Assembly: GCF_006376615.1 (NCBI RefSeq)
Contig: NZ_VEXQ01000001.1
Span: 248,001 to 312,000, forward strand
Source: Buttiauxella sp. B2
GTDB taxonomy: Bacteria > Pseudomonadota > Gammaproteobacteria > Enterobacterales > Enterobacteriaceae
DNA length: 64,000 bases
Direction: 5' to 3'
Numbering within the stretch: position 1 is the first letter of the stretch; every line of letters begins with the position of its first letter. The position numbers were made by a program, and so were the translations under genes. This document shows positions 1 to 8,633 of this stretch, piece by piece. The notes beneath the pieces were generated by a model that was not told the DNA's origin, searched no databases, and saw only the letters and a list, made by a program, of their open reading frames with translations.

Positions 1-1249
1 CAAGCATCGTTGCGTGATAAACACGGTCACGGCTTTCAGTCAAAATGGCCTCAGTCAGCAGCGTCTGCACATTGATATTGGTTTGCATGAGTGCCGCGAG
101 GTGTGAAGGCAGTGTGCCGATGCGCGTCGGTTGAATCCCATTGGCATCCACCAGACAAGGAACCTCGACACAGCATCCCTGCGGTAGATTTTCAATGAGA
201 TTATCGTTGCGTACGTTGCCATAGATAACGCTTGGTTCACCGGTCCACAACGCGTTCATAATGGTGCTGGCATACTCGCACGACGGCTTGATATCAATCC
301 TCTCGGCGGTTTTGTACTCTTCGAGTTCTTTGCGCCAGGTGGCCAGTTGCTCAACGCAACGTTTTGGATACTCATCCAATGGCACTTTATAACGCTCAAT
401 TAAATCCTCGCGCCCAGGTTTAATAAACCACGGGGTATATTCAGCAAAGTGCTCAGAAGATTCCGTTACGAAATAACCCAGTTTTTTGAACATCTCGTAG
501 CGAACGATATTCTCGCAACGCGGGTTACCATGAAGATTAGATTTTGGCGCCTGGCCTGATTCGTAAGCCTGCAACAAATCAGGGTAGATACTGACGTACT
601 CTCCATCCGTGGTTTTTTTCTCAAGCGACAGATAAAAGGCCATATGGTTGATCCCGGCGCAGCGATAGCGCAGCGTGGCCGGGTCGATGGATAAATCTCG
701 CGCCAGTTCTTCAGCCGTTCCCTGCACCGAATGACAAAGGCCTACCTGCTTAATCTGCGGGAATCGTGCATACATGGCCCAGGTATTCATCGCCATTGGG
801 TTAACATAATTGAGCATTGTGGCATCAGGGCAGACGTCCATCATGTCCTCACAAATCTGCCACAAATGGGGAATGGTGCGCAGCGCACGCATAATGCCGC
901 CAGGGCCGAGGGTATCAGCAATGGTTTGTTCCAACCCATGGCGTTTACACACGTCAAAATCAGTTACGGTACAAGGCTCATACCCGCCAATCTGGAAAGC
1001 AACCACCACGAAATCAGCATCCTGGAGCGCTTGTTTCTGGTCGGTATGGCAGGTGATTTTGCCGCAGGCGCCCGCGGAGTCCATCAGCTTGCGCACCACA
1101 ATGTGCGACTCCTCCAGCCGGGTTTCGTCGATGTCCATCAGAGCGATGTGGGCAGATTTCAGAGCGGGACGATGAAAAACATCTCCAAGGATATTTTTGA
1201 CAAAAATCGTGGAGCCTGCGCCGATAAAGGTAATTTTGGGTGCTGACAT
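1..1249 (-). CDS. melA: Alpha-galactosidase MelA (3' end beyond window start)
   Basis: Hydrolyses melibiose to galactose and glucose in the cytoplasm; glycoside hydrolase family 4, which needs NAD+ and a divalent metal. The frame is open from the ATG at 1249 to the window edge, giving 416 of about 451 codons. The N-terminus has the dinucleotide-binding motif FIGAGSTIF (residues 8-16), then NPMAMNT and the metal-site motif LCHSVQGT; the whole visible part aligns closely with E. coli MelA as I remember it. The start is supported by GGAG eight bases upstream and by the family N-terminus MSAPKITF. It is divergent from melR, the usual mel arrangement; a melB permease would lie to the left, outside the window. 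The missing part is only the last ~35 residues. Confidence 0.97.
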   Translation of the reverse strand, partial: MSAPKITFIGAGSTIFVKNILGDVFHRPALKSAHIALMDIDETRLEESHIVVRKLMDSAGACGKITCHTDQKQALQDADFVVVAFQIGGYEPCTVTDFDVCKRHGLEQTIADTLGPGGIMRALRTIPHLWQICEDMMDVCPDATMLNYVNPMAMNTWAMYARFPQIKQVGLCHSVQGTAEELARDLSIDPATLRYRCAGINHMAFYLSLEKKTTDGEYVSIYPDLLQAYESGQAPKSNLHGNPRCENIVRYEMFKKLGYFVTESSEHFAEYTPWFIKPGREDLIERYKVPLDEYPKRCVEQLATWRKELEEYKTAERIDIKPSCEYASTIMNALWTGEPSVIYGNVRNDNLIENLPQGCCVEVPCLVDANGIQPTRIGTLPSHLAALMQTNINVQTLLTEAILTESRDRVYHATML

Positions 1250-1520
1250 GTTATTTCTCCGTGGCGTAATTGAACAATGTCAGATTGGCACGCCCGATAG
1301 CGCTTATCTTCCCTCTTCCGTGCTAAGCATTCCCGAAAACTCATATTTTTTTCATTACTCGTTTAAATCTGAGGTTTCAGGAATTTATTGTCAGGAAAGA
1401 AGATAATTCAGGGTTTAATGGGGATATTTTTTTGTTTAAGACCACAGAACCCACAGGATTTTGGGGCACTTTTCATCGCTTGTGCCACTATTTCTGATAA
1501 TTCAGGAACAGGAGAGAACG
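1250..1520. promoter_or_regulatory. melA-melR divergent promoter region
   Basis: The 271-bp gap between the two divergent mel start codons must hold both promoters. In E. coli this interval carries several MelR sites and CRP sites. I see an AT-rich centre and two copies of TTCAGGAA (near 1377 and 1501), but no strong CRP palindrome and no confident 18-bp MelR sites by eye. The role is inferred from gene order. Confidence 0.6.
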
Positions 1521-2450
1521 ATGGATCTCAACCAGACCCGCCTGCCACCCGACCCACATATGTGCAGCAGTACCGATAGCGCGACGCGAAGCCCGCTTTC
1601 GCTCTATTCTGAATACCAACGCATGGACATCGAACTGCGTAAACCACATTTCATGGAGTCCAGCCACTGGCACGGCCAGGTTGAAGTGAATGTACCGTTC
1701 GACGGCGATGTGGAATATCTGATTAACAATGAAGTTGTACAAATTAAACAGGGGCATATCACGCTATTTTGGGCCTGTACGCCGCACCAGCTCACCCGCC
1801 CTGGCAACTGCCAGAATATGGCAATTTTTAATCTGCCCATGCATCTGTTTCTTTCATGGCCGCTGGACAGACAACTGATTAACCATGTCACCCACGGTAT
1901 GGTTATCAAATCGTTGGCAGCTCAGCAGCTCAGCCCTTTTGAAGTCCAGCGTTGGCAACTGGAGCTAAATAGCCCCAACGAGCAAATCCGCCAGTTAGCT
2001 ATTGATGAAATTGGCCTGATGCTTAAACGCTTTAGTTTGTCGGGATGGCTGCCGATACTTGTGAATAAAACAGTCCGTACACGCAGCAACGCGCATAACG
2101 TTTCGCGCCATGCACAGTTTTACGTGAGCCAAATGCTGGAGTTTATCGGTGCAAATTTCGACCAGCCACTCACCATTGAGCAGGTGGCTGAACATGTAAA
2201 ACTCAACCCCAACTATGCAATGGGGATATTTCAACGAGTCATGCAGTTGACCATGAAGCAGTATATTACGGCGATGCGTGTCAACCATGTGCGGGCCCTA
2301 TTAAGCGATACCGACAAATCCATTCTTGATGTAGCCCTCACTGCAGGTTTCCACTCCAGCAGCAGTTTCTACAGCACATTTAATAAATATGTCGGTATGT
2401 CGCCGCAAAACTATCGCAAGCTCAGCCAGTTTAAAACTACGGGTGATTAA
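1521..2450 (+). CDS. melR: Melibiose operon regulator MelR (AraC family)
   Basis: Transcription activator of the melibiose operon, responding to melibiose. 309 aa: N-terminal cupin-like sensor domain (about 35-190, with SHWHGQVEVN and VPFDGDVEYL) and C-terminal AraC double helix-turn-helix (about 205-305, with SRHAQFYVSQML and the closing FSTFNKYVGMSPQNYRK-like signature). The ATG at 1521 is chosen because GGAGAG lies just upstream and the resulting length is close to E. coli MelR (302 aa). A longer in-frame reading from 1461 lacks a comparable ribosome site. The gene ends only 5 bp before the convergent cytochrome gene, so there is no room for a separate terminator. Confidence 0.96.
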   Translation: MDLNQTRLPPDPHMCSSTDSATRSPLSLYSEYQRMDIELRKPHFMESSHWHGQVEVNVPFDGDVEYLINNEVVQIKQGHITLFWACTPHQLTRPGNCQNMAIFNLPMHLFLSWPLDRQLINHVTHGMVIKSLAAQQLSPFEVQRWQLELNSPNEQIRQLAIDEIGLMLKRFSLSGWLPILVNKTVRTRSNAHNVSRHAQFYVSQMLEFIGANFDQPLTIEQVAEHVKLNPNYAMGIFQRVMQLTMKQYITAMRVNHVRALLSDTDKSILDVALTAGFHSSSSFYSTFNKYVGMSPQNYRKLSQFKTTGD

Positions 2451-2455
2451 GGCGC

Positions 2456-3658
2456 TTATTTTGCTGCATCTTCCATATTGGCAACGTCGTCTTTTTTTAC
2501 CTGTGGCGCGCCATTCCCCCAGGTTCCACGGACGTAATTCACCACATTAGTCATTTCATCGGCTGACATAATCTCTTTATACGCTGGCATTTTGAAGGAA
2601 ATATTGCCCTGCGTTTGCGGGGTTTCAGCCCCCTGATTAATCACTGAAATCAGCGAGGAAGGATCTTTGGCGGTTACCACTGAATTGTTCGCTAATGAAG
2701 GTACGGTAAAATCTTTTCCTTTGCCGTCATCGCCATGGCAGGTTGAACAATACATCGAATAGAGAATTTTCCCGTCAGTGGGCGAATAAACGATTGAACC
2801 GTCGGTGGCAACTGGCGTTGGGTTCCTATGGTTAAAATTCAGCAGATAATACGAAATAGCGTCCAGATCACTGTCGGTCAAATATTGGGTGCTTTGGGTA
2901 ACAACTTCGCTCATTGGCCCGGATATCGCGCTGTGCTGGCTCCTACCCATACGCAGCAAATCCTTTAATTCTTCTGACGGCATGGTGATATCTCTCAGAG
3001 ATGGCGCATACCAACCATCAATCATCGCACCGCTGAGATACACATCGCTGGACGCGTCATAGCCTTTTTCCTGCATCGTCACGCCTCTTGGCGTATGGCA
3101 GGCACCGCAATGTCCTGGCCCTTCAACCAGATAAGCCCCACGGCTTAGCAATATCGCGTTCTTATCATCGGGCTGAATGGCTTTCGTTTCTGGCTGTGTT
3201 TTATCGACGTATAACCAGTTCCAGACATGTAGCGGCCATCGAGCAGACAGCAGCCAGGGAATGTCATTGTCTTTGTTTTTCACATCGGAAGGCGGCACCT
3301 CCTTCATGAAATAATCATAAAGAGAGTGAATGTCTGCATCGGTCATTTTTGCATAGGAAGGGTACGGCATGGCGGGATACAGAGCATGTCCATCTTTCGC
3401 GATACCCTGCCTTACTGCTTTTTCAAAATCTTCATAACTGTAATTACCGATGCCAGCTGTTTTATCTGGGGTAATGTTGGTGGCATAAATATCCCCAACC
3501 GGTGTGGAAAATTTTTTCCCACCCGCCATGGGTTGTCCGCCCTGCGCCGTGTGGCAAGCCACACAGTCCGAGGCCCTTGCCATATATTCACCAACGGAAG
3601 TCGCTGCTGCATTACCCACGTAAATTAAGCACCCGAGAGCTATTATTATCTGTTTCAT
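2456..3658 (-). CDS. Secreted triheme cytochrome c, partner of the flavoprotein dehydrogenase
   Basis: 400 aa with an N-terminal signal peptide (cleavage near AAAT, residue 20) and three CxxCH haem c sites: CVACH at 32-36, CGACH at 184-188 and CSTCH at 304-308. This three-domain build is that of the cytochrome c subunits of periplasmic alcohol/gluconate dehydrogenases, which take electrons from a dehydrogenase and pass them to ubiquinone or an oxidase. It starts 6 bp after the upstream flavoprotein gene, so the two are almost certainly co-translated; I infer that it is the electron acceptor of that enzyme. No long C-terminal hydrophobic anchor is visible, so it is probably soluble or loosely attached in the periplasm. 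The family is clear; the specific partner is inference from spacing. Confidence 0.88.
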   Translation of the reverse strand: MKQIIIALGCLIYVGNAAATSVGEYMARASDCVACHTAQGGQPMAGGKKFSTPVGDIYATNITPDKTAGIGNYSYEDFEKAVRQGIAKDGHALYPAMPYPSYAKMTDADIHSLYDYFMKEVPPSDVKNKDNDIPWLLSARWPLHVWNWLYVDKTQPETKAIQPDDKNAILLSRGAYLVEGPGHCGACHTPRGVTMQEKGYDASSDVYLSGAMIDGWYAPSLRDITMPSEELKDLLRMGRSQHSAISGPMSEVVTQSTQYLTDSDLDAISYYLLNFNHRNPTPVATDGSIVYSPTDGKILYSMYCSTCHGDDGKGKDFTVPSLANNSVVTAKDPSSLISVINQGAETPQTQGNISFKMPAYKEIMSADEMTNVVNYVRGTWGNGAPQVKKDDVANMEDAAK

Positions 3659-3664
3659 TTCAAG

Positions 3665-5557
3665 TTATCCCATCGCCTTGAGCTCTTTGACCGCTCGCCA
3701 CGCCTGGTCAATCGCAGTATGCGCATAGGCGTCCCAGTCTGAATCAGAATTAGCAATCGCTATGCGTCCAATAGGCTTACGCGCTCGCTCAATAATTTCC
3801 GGTATTTTGTCCATATCATCGAACAACGCGCTGGCATAATACGCATAGCCATGTGCCCAACGGTTGACGGTGATAGCCGTGATATCGCGTTCGTGGTCAA
3901 ACCCAGCTTGCCCCAGCATTTCCTGAAGTTGCGAACGGATCATTTGTTCATGGGTATCAAAAGTGGTGCCCAGTAAATACGCTCGCCCCTGACGGAACTG
4001 CTCACGGGCACTCAGTTTGCTCCCCGGATACGTTGGGACATAAACCATATGCAGGCACATGGGTTCATCCGGATTTTGTGGATGCTGATAGCTCCCAAGA
4101 CTAACCGGATAATCGAGCTTAACGCGGCTATAAGGAGCGGCTGGTGAATAGAATTCGTGAATACCCAGTTGAGTAAATGCGTGCCAGTTTTTCACCACCA
4201 CATTGGTATAAACCAGCGGAGCTTTAACGTTTAAACGCAGGTCAGCTTTTTGTTCCTCCGGCGTTTCAGGCACAAGATATGGGATCATCATGTTGTAACC
4301 CGCCATGATCGCATTTCGGCCTTTCACACGATGCGCTTTACCGTCGTTAACGTAGGTCACTACCACGCCATCATCGGTATTTGCCGCATTGATGACAATA
4401 CTGTTGAGGCGAATACGGGTGGCATTTTCTTTGCGGTCAAGCGTCCGATAGTTAAGTTTTGAAGTGATAGAGTCTTCCATCGTATTTCCAGGCAACGATT
4501 CAGGCACCAGATGGCGGACTATCAGGCGAGCCAGACCGGCGTTACCATCCGGAAAATGGTAAACATAAGGTTCTTCAAGGTCAGCGAGGGCTTCTTCATC
4601 AAGCGGAGGTAATTTCATTGCCTCAAGCCCTGGCAACGCACAAGTTCGGGCATCACTACAGCTCACACCTTCGATACCGATGGCAAAAAAGTCATTGGTA
4701 CGCTGCTGGAAATACATAATGGCCATTTTGCTCAGCCCCACTTTTTCCACCAGAAAATCCCGGTAGCTGTGAGTGTCCATCCACGCAGTTTTTTCGTCCA
4801 CTGACATGCCTTCCAGGTAGTCCACTGGGTTCACGTACAAATCCAGAATCGCTTTGCGGTCGGTTTCGCTTAACGGGAAGTCGTTAATAAAGGCTTCAAG
4901 GCTGCGGCCATTGAGTTTATTCGGTGGAATATCATCGGCAACCGCGCGCCCAGGATCGCCGCCAACAATTTTTGTTTCGCCGAAATTCTTTTTGTCGAAG
5001 AAAACACCGCGGCTTAATTTTAAATCCGGATAGAAATTGACATCAAACCCTTGTTTCATGCGCGCGACGCTGACGCCCACAGTGGACATCAGCCCATTCA
5101 CAACGGGGCTAAAGTTTCGCGTTGGCGACTGAAATGCTTCGCTGCCGCCGTATCCAATAACTTTTTTACCCCCTGCGTTAAATTCATTGCGTTTAGCGTG
5201 GCCGCCAAAATCATCGTGATTATCAAGCACCAGCACTTTGCTGTCTTTGCCTGCGACGTCGCGCCAGAAACTGGCCGCAGCTAATCCGCTAAGCCCACCG
5301 CCGACAATAACCAGATCGTATTCTTCTTCGACAGGAAGATGGTCGGTGCTAAATTTTTCATGATCACGGCCAATAGCGTGTGCCATCTCGAAAGAGCCGG
5401 GATGGTTACCGCGCAGCCCAGTCAATTGGGGTGGATAGTAGTCCTCCCCTATAACCGCACTGGCTTTACCGGCAGCATTGGCAAGGTCGAGAGGTGTCAG
5501 CCCTGCGGCAATAGTAATAGCAACACCGTTGAGAAAATCACGTCGGGTAATGGACAT
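3665..5557 (-). CDS. spdH: Spermidine-dehydrogenase-like FAD flavoprotein, TAT-exported
   Basis: 630 aa. A twin-arginine signal (TRRDFLNG, residues 4-11, followed by a hydrophobic stretch ending near ANA) indicates folding with cofactor before export to the periplasm. An FAD-binding Rossmann motif VGGGLSGLAAA sits at 85-95, with the second ribose-binding strand ending VLVLDNHDDFGGH at 108-120. Overall layout and length resemble the Pseudomonas SpdH and Citrobacter spermidine dehydrogenases, which cleave spermidine to 1,3-diaminopropane and 4-aminobutyraldehyde without making H2O2. The context agrees: an aminobutyraldehyde dehydrogenase, GABA transaminase and succinate-semialdehyde dehydrogenase lie nearby, and a triheme cytochrome c follows 6 bp downstream. 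The substrate is inferred; other polyamines are possible. Confidence 0.78.
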   Translation of the reverse strand: MSITRRDFLNGVAITIAAGLTPLDLANAAGKASAVIGEDYYPPQLTGLRGNHPGSFEMAHAIGRDHEKFSTDHLPVEEEYDLVIVGGGLSGLAAASFWRDVAGKDSKVLVLDNHDDFGGHAKRNEFNAGGKKVIGYGGSEAFQSPTRNFSPVVNGLMSTVGVSVARMKQGFDVNFYPDLKLSRGVFFDKKNFGETKIVGGDPGRAVADDIPPNKLNGRSLEAFINDFPLSETDRKAILDLYVNPVDYLEGMSVDEKTAWMDTHSYRDFLVEKVGLSKMAIMYFQQRTNDFFAIGIEGVSCSDARTCALPGLEAMKLPPLDEEALADLEEPYVYHFPDGNAGLARLIVRHLVPESLPGNTMEDSITSKLNYRTLDRKENATRIRLNSIVINAANTDDGVVVTYVNDGKAHRVKGRNAIMAGYNMMIPYLVPETPEEQKADLRLNVKAPLVYTNVVVKNWHAFTQLGIHEFYSPAAPYSRVKLDYPVSLGSYQHPQNPDEPMCLHMVYVPTYPGSKLSAREQFRQGRAYLLGTTFDTHEQMIRSQLQEMLGQAGFDHERDITAITVNRWAHGYAYYASALFDDMDKIPEIIERARKPIGRIAIANSDSDWDAYAHTAIDQAWRAVKELKAMG

Positions 5558-5570
5558 AAATATCCTAAAT

Positions 5571-5686
5571 AATTCGAGCTATGGGTAGGCGGCCAGGGAG
5601 CTTATCCCCAGGAGCTTACTTTAGTAAGTGACTGGGGTAAGTGAGTGCAGCCAACACCCCCATAACTTGAAGTATGACGGGTATAA
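5571..5686. repeat. ERIC (enterobacterial repetitive intergenic consensus) element
   Basis: The spacer between the SnoaL-like gene and the flavoprotein gene holds the palindromic core typical of ERIC: CCCCAGGAGCTTACT facing AGTAAGTGACTGGGGT, then the characteristic outer arm ending AACTTGAAGTATGACGGG. It sits inside an operon, so it would be transcribed and could form a long stem-loop between cistrons. Confidence 0.85.
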
Positions 5687-5713
5687 AACCTTACTTGTCA
5701 GCCGCTAATACCG

Positions 5714-6190
5714 TTATTTTGCCTGGGCTTTTAGCTCTTCATCGAGCTTCTTAGAGTCATAATAGTCGCCCTGCCAGGTAATTTTCCCTTTATTGACGGT
5801 GATATAACTGACACCTTCAAATTTTATCGGGTTATTTGTTGCCGGACTTCCGCCCCATTCACCGCTATTTTTCCCGGTGAATTCCCAACGAAATGCGATG
5901 GTATCGTGGTCGTATACCGGCTTGCTGGTCATTTTCCAATTCAGATCAGGTACGGCTTTAATAAAGGCACCAATAACCTCTTTTTCCGCATTGCCTTTTC
6001 CTTTTACGGGTGTGCCATTTGCCGCATCGTAATAAACCACATCGTTAGCTAAATATTGCGCGGCTTTTGCAGAATCATGCGCATTCCAGGCAGACATATA
6101 ATCTTTAACCACGGTTAATGGTGAAACATCAGCCAGTGCCAGATTTGAAAATAACGCAAAAGATAAGACAGCGACCTTCATTGCTTTCAT
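5714..6190 (-). CDS. Secreted SnoaL-like / NTF2-fold protein
   Basis: 158 aa: a Sec signal peptide (residues 1-20, ending LALA before DVSP) followed by a single SnoaL/NTF2-like domain (VVKDYMSAWNAHDSAKAAQY, then DTIAFRWEFTGKNSG and ISYITVNKGKI-like strands). SnoaL-fold proteins include polyketide cyclases, ester-cyclase-like proteins and small-ligand binders. It starts 9 bp after the aldehyde dehydrogenase gene and, after an ERIC, is followed by the periplasmic dehydrogenase. A periplasmic role in polyamine or aldehyde handling (for example holding or cyclising the reactive 4-aminobutyraldehyde) is only a guess from position. AAGG before the ATG at 6190 supports the start. Confidence 0.8.
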   Translation of the reverse strand: MKAMKVAVLSFALFSNLALADVSPLTVVKDYMSAWNAHDSAKAAQYLANDVVYYDAANGTPVKGKGNAEKEVIGAFIKAVPDLNWKMTSKPVYDHDTIAFRWEFTGKNSGEWGGSPATNNPIKFEGVSYITVNKGKITWQGDYYDSKKLDEELKAQAK

Positions 6191-6199
6191 TTGATTACC

Positions 6200-7627
6200 T
6201 TATTCAGAGATATCGCACATGATGTGCTTCACACGCGTGTATTCATCCAGTGAGTAGGATGACAAATCTTTGCCGTAACCTGATTTTTTGAAGCCGCCGT
6301 GTGGCATTTCGGCGCACAGTGGAATGTGGTTGTTAATCCAGACCGTACCGAAATCAAGGCGAATGCTAAACCGCTGGGCGCGGCCGTGATTGCTGGTCCA
6401 GACACTGGCGGCAAGCCCATATTCCACATCGTTTGCTTTATCAAGCGCTTCGGCTTCTGAGGAGAATTTCTGCACGGTCATCACCGGGCCAAAGACTTCA
6501 TGCTGAATGGCCTCATCATGTTGCTCAAGCCCTGAAATAATGGTCGGTTCAAAGTAAAAACCTGGGCCTGCACCTGGTTTACCGCCAGTTTCAATTTTAG
6601 CGTGTGCCGGGAGGCGGCTAATAAAACCTTTAACTTGCTCAAGCTGATTACGGCTATTGAGCGCACCGTACAACGCGTCTTTATCATCCGGCGTACCGAA
6701 TTTGATTTCACGGGTTTTGTTAATCAGCTTTTCAAGGAATGACTCGTAGATAGAATCTTCTATCAGGATGCGTGTAGCGGAGGTGCAATCTTGCCCGGCG
6801 TTGAAGAAACCGGCCGTAGTGATGGTATCAACAGCCTTAGAAATATCCGCATCGGCAAAGACAATAACTGGCGCTTTGCCGCCTAATTCAAGGTGTGCTT
6901 TCGTTAAATTTGCCGCAGCGCAAGCCGCAACCTGAAGCCCTGCACGAACCGAACCCGTTATGGATACCAGCGAAGCTTCAGGGCTGGAAACCACCAGCGA
7001 GCCGGTTTCGGCTTTACCCAACAGCACATTAAACGCGCCCTGTGGGAAAATGGGTGCCGCGAGTTCTGCCAGAATCAACGTGCTGATTGGTGTGGTATCA
7101 CTCGGCTTGAGCACTACCGTATTCCCCGCGGCCAGTGCGGGTGCAATTTTCCACACGGCCATCATGAAGGGGTAATTCCACGGTGTAACCTGACCGACAA
7201 TGCCGAGAGGTTCGCGGCGGATGGTGGATGTCAGCCCGGCTGAGTATTCATACGATGCTTTACCTTCCAGACAACGTGCGGCACCGGCAAAGAAACGAAG
7301 TGCGTCGCAAGACGCCGCGATCTCTTCCTTTTCAATAAAATGGCGCAACTGCCCTGTTTCCTGGCTTTGCGCCTGGGCCAACCTGTCGATATTGCGTTCG
7401 ATTTCATCTGCCAGTTTTAACAAAGCGAGCTGTCTTTGCGCTGGCGTAGAATGTTTCCAGACAGAAAAAGCGCTTTTAGCTGCACTATAAGCCTGGTCGA
7501 CTTCAGCACGACCCGCACTCGGAGACAGCGCATAAGTTTCGCCATTGACCGGGCTTACCAGTTCAAAGAGATTTTCTTCAGAACCTGACACGTACTGCCC
7601 ATTGATAAAATGCTTAAGTACTTTCAT
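6200..7627 (-). CDS. Gamma-aminobutyraldehyde dehydrogenase (PatD-like ALDH)
   Basis: 475 aa NAD-dependent aldehyde dehydrogenase. From the ATG at 7627 the catalytic residues are Asn151 (PWNYP), Glu247 (LELGG) and Cys281 (GQDCTSATR). The sequence resembles E. coli PatD/YdcW (474 aa), which oxidises 4-aminobutyraldehyde to GABA; RFFAGAARCL is shared. A start at 7651 would add eight residues, but GGAGAG seven bases before 7627 and the family N-terminus (KHFINGQYV) favour 7627. It leads a minus-strand unit with the SnoaL gene, spermidine dehydrogenase and cytochrome genes. A large AT-rich palindrome lies just upstream and the FCD-type regulator is divergent. Confidence 0.9.
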   Translation of the reverse strand: MKVLKHFINGQYVSGSEENLFELVSPVNGETYALSPSAGRAEVDQAYSAAKSAFSVWKHSTPAQRQLALLKLADEIERNIDRLAQAQSQETGQLRHFIEKEEIAASCDALRFFAGAARCLEGKASYEYSAGLTSTIRREPLGIVGQVTPWNYPFMMAVWKIAPALAAGNTVVLKPSDTTPISTLILAELAAPIFPQGAFNVLLGKAETGSLVVSSPEASLVSITGSVRAGLQVAACAAANLTKAHLELGGKAPVIVFADADISKAVDTITTAGFFNAGQDCTSATRILIEDSIYESFLEKLINKTREIKFGTPDDKDALYGALNSRNQLEQVKGFISRLPAHAKIETGGKPGAGPGFYFEPTIISGLEQHDEAIQHEVFGPVMTVQKFSSEAEALDKANDVEYGLAASVWTSNHGRAQRFSIRLDFGTVWINNHIPLCAEMPHGGFKKSGYGKDLSSYSLDEYTRVKHIMCDISE

Positions 7628-7643
7628 TCTGCTCTCCACTGGT

Positions 7644-7676
7644 TTAAACATATATTATATTATGTAATATGTTTAA
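7644..7676. promoter_or_regulatory. AT-rich palindromic operator upstream of the aldehyde dehydrogenase operon
   Basis: A 33-bp near-palindrome with perfect 10-bp arms (TTAAACATAT and ATATGTTTAA) around an AT-rich centre. It lies 17 bp upstream of the dehydrogenase start at 7627 and in front of the divergent GntR/FCD regulator. The right half shares TAATATGTT with the palindrome before the permease gene. Probable operator of the adjacent FCD regulator; this is inferred. Confidence 0.6.
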
Positions 7677-7893
7677 CGACGGTTAATTTCAATAACATTA
7701 TGCTAACAATATGATATACATCCCATTTCGAAGTGATTATTTGCGGTGCAATGTCGCCGCGGAAAACACGCTGTGTAGACGGTTCAGCCGAATGAAGCAC
7801 AGTGACACGAACACTTAAGGCTTCCTTCATTAACAAGGGGTTGTATGCTATGTTCAGTCGTTCAGATTAAGGATTGCTTCATCAAGGAAAACT

Positions 7894-8619
7894 ATGATTA
7901 CTCATGCGGTGATATTCGCGCCTATCGGTCAGGCTAGCCGTTCCGATCAAATTGTTCAGCGACTCTCGAATGCCATTATTACCGGGCTACTTGAAGCGAA
8001 TGAGCAGTTACCTAATGAAGCCGACCTTGCAAAAATGATGGGTGTTTCGCACATCACCATCAGGGAAGCGCTGAATACCCTTCGCGCCAATAATTTAATA
8101 CACACCGTGCGCGGACGTAATGGCGGCAGTTTTGTCTGTGAGCAAGTATGGGAATTCAGTAATACCCTTAATCCATTTAAGACATTAAGTACCGATTATT
8201 TGTCCGACCTGGGTGAAATGCATTGCGCTATTATTAGCCACAGCGCAAGACTTGCTTCACGAAGAATGACCAATGCGGATATTACCCGCTTGCGTGAATT
8301 CGTTGAGGTGCTTAATTCAGCCTGTTCGCCGGAAGCAAGAACTCAAGCGGATATGCGTTGTTTGTTAGCGCTGGCAGCGTGTTCCCAGTCAGCTCGTCTC
8401 GCGAACCAGGAACTGATTTTACAGTCCGAATGGTCGTCACTGGTTGCTATTCTCTTTCGTTCGGAAAATATACACCGCGAGATTGTTAATCTGTACACCA
8501 CATTAATTGACGCACTGGTCTCACACAACGAATCGGAGTCAGTTAACACGGCCAAAAGTTTAATCGACACATTTACTTTCTATCTGATAGAAAATAAATT
8601 GAAGTACAATGCAAAATAA
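7894..8619 (+). CDS. GntR-family (FCD/FadR-like) transcriptional regulator
   Basis: 241 aa. The N-terminal winged helix-turn-helix is typical of GntR (LSNAIITGLLEANEQLPNEADLA, then VSHITIREALNTLRANNLIHTVRGRNGG, about residues 22-85). The C-terminal all-helical FCD domain (about 100-235) is recognisable but its usual metal site looks degraded: the D..H/H..H pattern is not kept in DMRCLLALAACSQ, and I see no clear final histidine. AAGGAAAACT precedes the ATG. It is divergent from the aminobutyraldehyde dehydrogenase operon and co-directional with the Cache-domain gene 14 bp downstream. It likely controls the polyamine/GABA genes. Ligand unknown. Confidence 0.88.
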   Translation: MITHAVIFAPIGQASRSDQIVQRLSNAIITGLLEANEQLPNEADLAKMMGVSHITIREALNTLRANNLIHTVRGRNGGSFVCEQVWEFSNTLNPFKTLSTDYLSDLGEMHCAIISHSARLASRRMTNADITRLREFVEVLNSACSPEARTQADMRCLLALAACSQSARLANQELILQSEWSSLVAILFRSENIHREIVNLYTTLIDALVSHNESESVNTAKSLIDTFTFYLIENKLKYNAK

Positions 8620-8633
8620 CAATAGGCATAAAT

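Noticed and set aside
731-1246. Long plus-strand open frame opposite melA
   Set aside because: It is antisense to a full-length conserved gene, has no recognisable domain and no ribosome site; the codon pattern follows melA.
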